8,277 nucleotides of DNA from Candidatus Zixiibacteriota bacterium (GTDB lineage: Bacteria > Zixibacteria > MSB-5A5 > CAIYYT01). The stretch spans positions 1 through 8,277 of the forward strand of contig JAPLUP010000177.1 in assembly GCA_026397575.1 (NCBI GenBank). The letters run 5' to 3'. Made by a program: the position numbers and the translations under genes. Below the pieces are notes generated by a model, which worked only from the letters and a program-made list of their open reading frames with translations, did no database searches and was not told the origin of the DNA. Positions 1-5,461 of this stretch are shown here, in pieces (position 1 is the stretch's first letter; every line of letters starts with the position of its first letter).

Positions 1-599
1 CGACATCCGAGGATGTGGAGGCGGCGATCACGGCGGGGCAATTTGGAATGACTCGCGAAACGGGTGAGTTGTATGCCGGCATTCTCTCTCTGGCAGACGA
101 GCGCGAGATCGGTCTCGGCGAAGCGGCGGGAATGTTGATAAACGGTTTCAAGGCAAAATACCGCAGCGCGTCGGTTTTTGCCACGGCGCAACGATTGCAG
201 ATACCGGCGACAGTGCACGTAGCAATCGGCACCGATGTCGTCAGCGCCCATGAAGGCTATGACGGCGCTAAGGCTGGTGCGGCATCGCAGATCGACTTTC
301 GGATATTCTGCGAAAACGTCAGGCACTTGAAGAACGGCGGAGTCGCCCTCAATTTTGGCTCGGCGGTGATTCTGCCGGAAGTCTTTCTGAAGGCAATCGC
401 GATTGCGCGGAATCTGGATCCCAGGTTCACGAAATTTACGGCAGCAAACTTTGATATGATCAGTCTTTATCGACCGCACAACAATTTTGTCAAGCGCCCG
501 CGTTTGCTGGGGGCTACGGCTTACGATTTTGCCGGGCATCATGAAATCATGTTGCCGTTGATCTGGGCGGTCGTGCGGGACCGACTCAAGATGCGTTGA
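1..599 (+). CDS. Conserved protein of unknown function, 5'-truncated by the window edge (C-terminal about 198 residues)
   Basis: The reading frame is open from base 3 with no stop upstream, and the residues before the first possible start (GTG at 15), T-S-E-D, read as continuing protein, so the true start lies outside the window. Features seen: an FGMTRETGE segment near the beginning, HVAIGTDVVSAHEGYDGA in the middle, then NFGSAVILPEVFLKA, FTAANFDM, a YRPHNNFVKRP segment and a C-terminal GHHEIMLPL. From memory this pattern matches a conserved bacterial family (for example in Geobacter and Acidobacteria) of roughly 310-330 residues with a Rossmann-like fold, usually annotated only as hypothetical. 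A distant likeness to the deoxyhypusine-synthase fold is possible but unproven. The conserved TD, GSA and GHHE segments look like ligand- or catalytic-site elements. It lies 21 bases upstream of FTCD and is probably co-transcribed with it. That it is a real, partial gene is well supported; its function is unknown. Confidence 0.85.
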   Translation, partial: TSEDVEAAITAGQFGMTRETGELYAGILSLADEREIGLGEAAGMLINGFKAKYRSASVFATAQRLQIPATVHVAIGTDVVSAHEGYDGAKAGAASQIDFRIFCENVRHLKNGGVALNFGSAVILPEVFLKAIAIARNLDPRFTKFTAANFDMISLYRPHNNFVKRPRLLGATAYDFAGHHEIMLPLIWAVVRDRLKMR

Positions 600-620
600 T
601 AATGTCACCGAGGTATTGAA

Positions 621-2174
621 ATGGCAAAGATCGTTGAATGTGTTCCGAATTTTTCTGAAGGCAGACGGCCGGAAATCATCAAGAGTATTACCGATACGAT
701 TACGTCAGTCCCCGGAGTCGTGTTGCTTGACTCGGAAATGGACAAAGACCATAACCGCGCCGTTGTCACTGTGGCCGGCGAACCGAACGCCATGAAGAAG
801 GCGATGTTCTTAGGAATCAAGAAAGCGGCGGAGGTTATCGACCTGCGGACGCACAAGGGAGAACATCCACGTATGGGCGCGACCGATGTTTGCCCATTCG
901 TTCCGATCAGTGAGATGACTACCGAGGAATGTATCGAGTTGGCTAAAGCGCTTGGCGAACAGGTCGGCAGGGAGTTGGAGATTCCGGTATATCTGTACGA
1001 TCAGGCGGCAACGCGAGTGGAGCGACAGAGTCTGCCCAACATCCGAAATAAGCATGGCGAGTATGAGGGGATCAAAGCAAAGATTGCAACCGACCCGGAA
1101 CTGGAACCGGATTATGGTCCGCGCAAGATGCATGAACAAGCGGGCGCGATCGCGATCGGCGTGCGCTTCCCCCTTATCGCGTTCAACGCCTATCTCGGAA
1201 CGAACAATATTGATATCGCCAAGCGGATTGCCAAGGCGATTCGCTCAAATACCGGCGGTTTTGCTTTCTGCCGGGCGCTGGGATTCGAGATAGCCGACCG
1301 TAATTGCGTGCAGGTTTCGATTAACATGACCAACTACTTACAGACACCGCTTTACCGCGTGTTGGAGACGATCAAGTCGGAGGCGGCGCGCTGGGGTACG
1401 ATGGTGACCTCGACCGAAATCGTCGGGCTGGTGCCGAGTGAGGCGATCAGCAATTCGGCGCGGTGGTATCTGATGCTGGAGAACTTCAGCAAAGAACAGA
1501 TTCTTGAGGAGCGTTTGAACCAGGCTTCGGAAGGCCAGGGCACGCGTCAGGGACTGTCGACATTCGTCGAGAGTGTGGCATCCTCTTCGCCTGCTCCCGG
1601 CGGCGGCTCGGTTTCGGCAGCGGCAGGCTCACTCGCGGCGGCATTAGCTTCGATGGTGTGCCGATTGACGCTCGGCAAGAAGAAATACGCCGAAGTGCAG
1701 GATCAGGTGACGGCGATTCTGAGTCAGACCGAAAAGCTGAAAGATGAGCTATATGAGTTGGTGCAGCGCGACGCATCAGCGTTTGATGCTGTGATGGCGG
1801 CGATGAAACTGCCGAAGGAAACCGATGAACAACAGAAGCAGCGGCATGAGGCGATCCAAAAAGCGACGATCACGGCGACGCGTATGCCTCTGGAGGTCAT
1901 GAACAAGTCGTTGCAGGCGCTTGATCTGGCAATTCAGATTGCAGGAATCGGCAACGTCAATTCGGTGAGTGACGCCGGAGTCGGCTCGCTCTTGGCACAC
2001 ACGGCGGTTGAAGGGGCGTTCTACAACGTGCAAATCAACCTGCCGGGCATTCAGGACAAGGCCACTGCCCAAAACATCGACAAAGAAGCTCGGCAGATTC
2101 TGGCTCAAGCTGAGGACAGAGTAAAGGTCGCACGCGAAATGGTAATCGAGAGGATCGGATGTCGGAAAGACTAA
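621..2174 (+). CDS. ftcD: Bifunctional glutamate formimidoyltransferase / formimidotetrahydrofolate cyclodeaminase (FTCD)
   Basis: This cytoplasmic enzyme of histidine and one-carbon metabolism moves the formimino group of N-formimino-L-glutamate to tetrahydrofolate (EC 2.1.2.5), then deaminates the product to 5,10-methenyl-THF plus ammonia (EC 4.3.1.4). The transferase half spans residues 1 to about 300: it opens with the family hallmark VECVPNFSEGR and carries KGEHPRMGATDVCPFVP, where His82 coincides with the catalytic His82 of the mammalian enzyme. The cyclodeaminase half spans about 313-510 and begins with FVESVASSSPAPGGGSVSA, with GNVNSVSDAGVGSLLA near 443-458. At 517 residues it is close to the fused animal enzyme (about 541). 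The ATG has a GAGG element at 610-613, seven bases upstream. The 3' end overlaps the next gene by 16 bases. No hutH, hutU or hutI gene is visible here. The assignment is firm; whether histidine is the source of its substrate cannot be told from this window. Confidence 0.96.
   Translation: MAKIVECVPNFSEGRRPEIIKSITDTITSVPGVVLLDSEMDKDHNRAVVTVAGEPNAMKKAMFLGIKKAAEVIDLRTHKGEHPRMGATDVCPFVPISEMTTEECIELAKALGEQVGRELEIPVYLYDQAATRVERQSLPNIRNKHGEYEGIKAKIATDPELEPDYGPRKMHEQAGAIAIGVRFPLIAFNAYLGTNNIDIAKRIAKAIRSNTGGFAFCRALGFEIADRNCVQVSINMTNYLQTPLYRVLETIKSEAARWGTMVTSTEIVGLVPSEAISNSARWYLMLENFSKEQILEERLNQASEGQGTRQGLSTFVESVASSSPAPGGGSVSAAAGSLAAALASMVCRLTLGKKKYAEVQDQVTAILSQTEKLKDELYELVQRDASAFDAVMAAMKLPKETDEQQKQRHEAIQKATITATRMPLEVMNKSLQALDLAIQIAGIGNVNSVSDAGVGSLLAHTAVEGAFYNVQINLPGIQDKATAQNIDKEARQILAQAEDRVKVAREMVIERIGCRKD
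2149..2154 (+). promoter_or_regulatory. Ribosome binding site inside ftcD for the overlapping PHP gene
   Basis: AGAGGA lies four bases before the ATG at 2159, inside the last codons of FTCD. It supports an internal start 16 bases before the FTCD stop (TAA at 2172-2174) and suggests that the two proteins are translated in a coupled way. Confidence 0.6.
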
Positions 2175-2986
2175 TAGACTTACACCTACACACACGCCAT
2201 TCCGATGGATCGTGTTCACCTGAGGAAACGGTGCATCATGCCCGCCAATTAGGACTATCGGCTCTGTCAATCACCGACCATGACAGTCTGTCTGCGATTG
2301 ACGAGGCACGGCAGTTTGCCGAAGGCATCGAACTGATCACCGGCGTGGAACTGTCGTGCCATTATCAGGACGCCGATATTCACTTGCTCGCCTACTTCAT
2401 TGATCCTGCTTACGCGCCATTAGCCGACAAGGTGAAGTTTTATCAACTGGAGCGGCTCAAGCGCGGAATCCTGATCGTAGAGAAGCTAAACGAGTTGGGA
2501 ATCGATCTAAAAATGGAAACAGTCCAGCGCATGGCGAAAGACGCCACGCTTGGCAGAGTCCATGTTGCCGATGCGCTTCTGAAAGAAGAGTATGTGCATA
2601 CTTTCGACGAAGCGTTCAGCCGTTATCTTGGCTACCACGCGCCGGCCTACGTACCCAAGACCCATTTTGATCCGGCAGAGGCCATTGAGTTGGTGCATCA
2701 GGCCGGTGGCATCAGCGTGATGGCGCACCCGGGCTCAACTCGCCGCGATGACGCAATTGCCTTCATGAAGGGCGTCGGGATGGATGGTCTTGAAGTATAT
2801 CATTCTAAACACACACCGGCCCAAGTACGTCATTACAAAGAGATGGCTGCCCGTAACAGTTTGCTGATTTCAGGCGGGTCCGACTGGCATGGCCGCAACG
2901 ACCCGCGATCGGAAATGGGAAATCAGCGCGTACCTTATGGGGTGCTGGCGCGAATGAAAGACTTTATCCAAGCCCGCAATAAATGA
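2159..2986 (+). CDS. PHP-domain metal-dependent phosphoesterase, RNase AM / TrpH (YciV)-like
   Basis: A 275-residue cytoplasmic PHP (polymerase and histidinol phosphatase) hydrolase. All metal-binding motifs are visible: DLHLHTRHSDGS (His9, His11, Asp16), ITDHDS (Asp40, His41), GVELS (Glu64), DIHLLAYFID (His75), GRVHVA (His135), VMAHPG (His190) and GGSDWHG (Asp242, His244). This set and the length (E. coli RNase AM is about 293) fit the TrpH/YciV subgroup. Characterised members remove 5' nucleotides from short RNA or dephosphorylate 3',5'-nucleoside bisphosphates using a di- or tri-metal centre. No DNA polymerase or histidinol-phosphatase extension is present. The start overlaps FTCD and is supported by AGAGGA at 2149-2154. 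It is followed 22 bases later by a secreted protease gene. The family is certain; the physiological substrate (RNA ends, pAp or another phosphate ester) is inferred. Confidence 0.92.
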   Translation: MSERLIDLHLHTRHSDGSCSPEETVHHARQLGLSALSITDHDSLSAIDEARQFAEGIELITGVELSCHYQDADIHLLAYFIDPAYAPLADKVKFYQLERLKRGILIVEKLNELGIDLKMETVQRMAKDATLGRVHVADALLKEEYVHTFDEAFSRYLGYHAPAYVPKTHFDPAEAIELVHQAGGISVMAHPGSTRRDDAIAFMKGVGMDGLEVYHSKHTPAQVRHYKEMAARNSLLISGGSDWHGRNDPRSEMGNQRVPYGVLARMKDFIQARNK

Positions 2987-2996
2987 CAATGAACCG

Positions 2997-3003
2997 AAAG
3001 GAG
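2997..3003 (+). promoter_or_regulatory. Strong Shine-Dalgarno for the GTG start of the secreted metalloprotease gene
   Basis: AAAGGAG ends five bases before the GTG at 3009. It is the best ribosome binding site in the window and fixes the non-ATG start, which in turn places a clean signal peptide at the N-terminus. Confidence 0.7.
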
Positions 3004-3008
3004 TTGCC

Positions 3009-4922
3009 GTGACTTTCCGAAGCATCGTCTTAGCCGCCGCATTGCTCGCATTTGCGTTGCTGCCGGCTGTCTGCTTTGCTGACGAGATGGCGGACGCGTA
3101 TCAAAGCATCAAACCATTCTTTGATCGTCTGAACAACCCGAGTGTATCTGCAGGTGACAGTCTACCGATCATTAAGTGCGGTACTCCCTACATTTTACAG
3201 GCGATGGCCTTGTCTTTGCAGTATCGACAAGCGCTTGGTTTTGCCGATAGCGTGAGCCGCTGGTACGCTAAGGATATCCCGAAGTACTTTGACTCGCCGG
3301 CAGGCCATTTTCGGATTCATTACGCCGATAGTGCCGGCAGTGTTCATCGGATTGACACGAGTTACGGAGATCATAACGCTAACGGGGTGCCGGACTACGT
3401 CGAGATTGTCGCACGCATCGCCGACTCGGTCTGGGCGCATCACATAGACCAGCTTGGTCTTCACGAACCACTTAACGACGGCGATTATTACTGGGGCCAG
3501 GGTCCGCTCTACGACATATACCTCACGGCTCCGATTGCAAACCTTTATGGTGCAACGTGGCCAGAACCTTTCATCACCAATGGTTCCCGAATACAAGCGA
3601 CGTCATGGATGCAACTGTTCACTCATTACGAGCAACTCACAGGTTACCGAGACCGGCCAATTGAGGCGGTGCAGGTGACGATGGCGCACGAGTTCTTCCA
3701 TGCGATTCAATTTTGGTATGATGCAAGAGAAGCATGCACTGATGCGAGTTGCTCGAAGGTGAACCCGTATTGGATGGAAATGTCCGCGGTTTGGATGGAA
3801 GAAGAGACCTACGACAACGTCAATGACTACTACTGGTATCTTCAATCATACTTTCCCTATGTGCATCATTCACTGCGCACATTTGCCTCTTCACCGTCGG
3901 GCGACTGGTCAACGCTTTACTGTTATGGCGCCGGCGTTTTTCCGATGTATTTGTCGCAACGATTCGGCAAGGAGATTATCAGAAAAGCTTGGGAGTATTG
4001 CGGCGACGTGTCCGGGCCGAACTTTCTCGAGAGCGCAATTCAGGCCGCGCTGAATGACATGACCGGCGGACAAGTCGACTTGCCCCACGCCTGGGCGGAG
4101 TATGGTCGTTGGCTGTATTTTACAGGTGATCCGGAGTTGAACCCCAATGCGCGCGCTCGGCCGGGGCAGTTTTTCGAGGAAGCGGCCAACTATCCCATGG
4201 TTCCGACTGAGTTCGAATTGGCGGGAGATAAGTATCCGTACATTCGCATCTACAGCAGCTACCCGATCAAGCCGGATTCGACCGGTGACTATCGGTTTTT
4301 CCCTGATGATTTTGGCATCAACTACCTCGATTTCAAGACGACTTCTCTCGACTCGGTGTTGACGTTTGGATTTGATGCCGAGAAGTCCGGCGGTAATTTT
4401 GACTGGCGTCTATCGGTCATGGCGTTTGACCAGAACTACTCCACCACGCCCGTATGGGTCGATGCTGAACTCCATGGGGACAAGGAAACGTTTGAAGTAA
4501 AGAAAGAAGACTTCAATTCCTACACCGATATTGTGGTGATGCCGACGCTGGTGAATCCAGCCCTCCGCCTCATCAACAACCAGTACCACTTCAGTGTGGA
4601 CGACACGTCGATCGTCTTCAAGGGTAACCTAATAGTCTATTTTCCCTCGAAGATAATACTCTCCGACCCGCAGGAGTCCAATCGATCGCTGCGCGTTTGG
4701 GTTCTTCGGGCGATCGAGAAGTCTACGCTTCAGATGAAGGTATATACTAGCGCCGGTGAGAAGATTTTCTCCGCTCAAAAGGGCGTGGTCAAAAACGGCG
4801 AAGTGGAATTGAGATGGTCCGGCAAGAATGAATACGGTGAGGAAGTGTCACCAGGCGTTTATGTCGTACAGGTTTGGATTGGTGACACTGATAAGACGTT
4901 CAAGGTGCTGGTGATCCGTTGA
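3009..4922 (+). CDS. Secreted putative zinc metalloprotease (MXAN_6640-like) with C-terminal FlgD-like Ig domain
   Basis: The 637-residue protein begins with a Sec signal peptide (residues 1-24: basic Arg4, hydrophobic core, probable cleavage after CFA before DEMADAY). There is no acceptable lipobox, so it is exported rather than lipid-anchored. Residues 121-129 form D-x-N-x-N-G-x-x-D followed by YVE, a calcium-loop-like motif typical of this family. The zinc motif HEFFH is at 227-231, followed by WMEMSAVWMEEE (255-266); Glu258 or Glu265 may be the third ligand, as in gluzincin-type enzymes. Five Cys remain after the signal peptide (57, 243, 248, 305, 331), so disulphides are possible. A beta-rich middle region leads to a FlgD-like Ig fold at about 562-637 ending in SPGVYVVQVWIGDTDKTFKV, a module often found at the end of exported proteins in FCB bacteria. 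The start is GTG with AAAGGAG. Protease activity is inferred from the motif only; the substrate is unknown. Confidence 0.85.
   Translation: MTFRSIVLAAALLAFALLPAVCFADEMADAYQSIKPFFDRLNNPSVSAGDSLPIIKCGTPYILQAMALSLQYRQALGFADSVSRWYAKDIPKYFDSPAGHFRIHYADSAGSVHRIDTSYGDHNANGVPDYVEIVARIADSVWAHHIDQLGLHEPLNDGDYYWGQGPLYDIYLTAPIANLYGATWPEPFITNGSRIQATSWMQLFTHYEQLTGYRDRPIEAVQVTMAHEFFHAIQFWYDAREACTDASCSKVNPYWMEMSAVWMEEETYDNVNDYYWYLQSYFPYVHHSLRTFASSPSGDWSTLYCYGAGVFPMYLSQRFGKEIIRKAWEYCGDVSGPNFLESAIQAALNDMTGGQVDLPHAWAEYGRWLYFTGDPELNPNARARPGQFFEEAANYPMVPTEFELAGDKYPYIRIYSSYPIKPDSTGDYRFFPDDFGINYLDFKTTSLDSVLTFGFDAEKSGGNFDWRLSVMAFDQNYSTTPVWVDAELHGDKETFEVKKEDFNSYTDIVVMPTLVNPALRLINNQYHFSVDDTSIVFKGNLIVYFPSKIILSDPQESNRSLRVWVLRAIEKSTLQMKVYTSAGEKIFSAQKGVVKNGEVELRWSGKNEYGEEVSPGVYVVQVWIGDTDKTFKVLVIR
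4692..4919 (+). other. FlgD-like C-terminal Ig domain of the secreted metalloprotease
   Basis: This encodes residues 562-637. The order 'VYTSAGEKIF', 'ELRWSGKNEYGEEVSPGVYVV' and a final hydrophobic strand is the FlgD_ig-like pattern (W-x-G-x-[ND]-x-x-G-x-x-V-x-x-G-x-Y). Comparable domains end exported proteins of FCB bacteria and sometimes serve as sorting signals. Whether it acts as a sorting signal here is not shown. Confidence 0.65.
4910..4914 (+). promoter_or_regulatory. Ribosome binding site for the TTG-started membrane protein
   Basis: GGTGA, matching the 3' part of the GGAGGTGA consensus, ends four bases before the TTG at 4919. The TTG shares bases with the upstream stop (TTGA at 4919-4922), so termination-reinitiation coupling is likely. 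Confidence 0.5.
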
Positions 4923-5440
4923 GTGCAAAACGAGTCGCGGCGGTTGGAGTTTTTTCGGCTCTGGCATACGTCGGCTCGTTTGTGCTAATGTCGATTCCAA
5001 ACGCCACCCTCTCAATTCTTCTGGTCTTTTATGCCGGCTATTACCTCGGCGTAACCGGCGGCGCGCTCACCGGCATCATGAGTGCCCTGCTGATATCGCT
5101 GTTCAATCCCTATGGTTTGGCCATGCTGCCGATCCTTGCGGCACAGGTGTTGGCCTATTTGATCATCGGAGCGCTTGGTGGGCTGTTCACAAACCGCCTT
5201 GGCTACGATGACTATCGCACCGGTGTCGTGCCGTTATCGCTGCTGGGGCTATTGACGGCGCTTATCTATCAAGTACCGGTGTCCGTAGCCGATGCGTGGC
5301 TGTTGGGACCGTTTTGGGCGCGGTTGGCGATGTCGGGGGGATTTGCATTGATCACCATCGTATCAAATGCTCTCTTCTTTGTGCTGCTCTTTCCGCTGCT
5401 TGCTAAATTGAAAAAAGTCGGTATCTTCCGCCTGAATTAG
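4919..5440 (+). CDS. Six-helix membrane protein, probable ECF-transporter substrate-binding (S) component
   Basis: The 173-residue protein is almost wholly hydrophobic, with about six membrane helices near 5-24, 28-46, 47-63, 67-90, 101-122 and 136-163. It has a short basic N-terminus (SAKR) and a basic end (KLKKVGIFRLN). Length, helix number and the glycine-rich GGALTGIMSALLISLFNPYG and PILAAQVLAYLIIGALGGLF stretches fit S components of energy-coupling factor vitamin transporters, which bind a vitamin or metal and dock onto a shared EcfT/EcfA module. No EcfT or ATPase gene is in the window, so a shared module would have to be encoded elsewhere. The TTG start is chosen because it keeps SAKR ahead of helix 1 and has GGTGA upstream; the next in-frame start would delete helix 1. 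It overlaps the protease stop by four bases. The substrate is not deducible. An unrelated MreD-like or other six-helix protein is the alternative. Confidence 0.65.
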   Translation: MSAKRVAAVGVFSALAYVGSFVLMSIPNATLSILLVFYAGYYLGVTGGALTGIMSALLISLFNPYGLAMLPILAAQVLAYLIIGALGGLFTNRLGYDDYRTGVVPLSLLGLLTALIYQVPVSVADAWLLGPFWARLAMSGGFALITIVSNALFFVLLFPLLAKLKKVGIFRLN

Positions 5441-5461
5441 TACCGGCAATGCAGGACAAAT

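Noticed and set aside
1776..2270. 164-residue open frame on the minus strand spanning the FTCD-PHP junction
   Set aside because: It lies fully antisense to two confidently identified enzymes, has no recognisable motif, and its composition (rich in Arg, His, Leu, Val) is what the antisense of these codons gives.
3067..3083. Possible lipobox (LLPAVC) making the metalloprotease a lipoprotein
   Set aside because: Val stands directly before Cys22, where Gly, Ala or Ser is required; ordinary signal-peptidase cleavage after Ala24 fits better.
3195..3596. 133-residue minus-strand frame inside the metalloprotease gene
   Set aside because: The + frame carries a signal peptide, the HEFFH site and a strong ribosome site; the antisense frame shows no domain.
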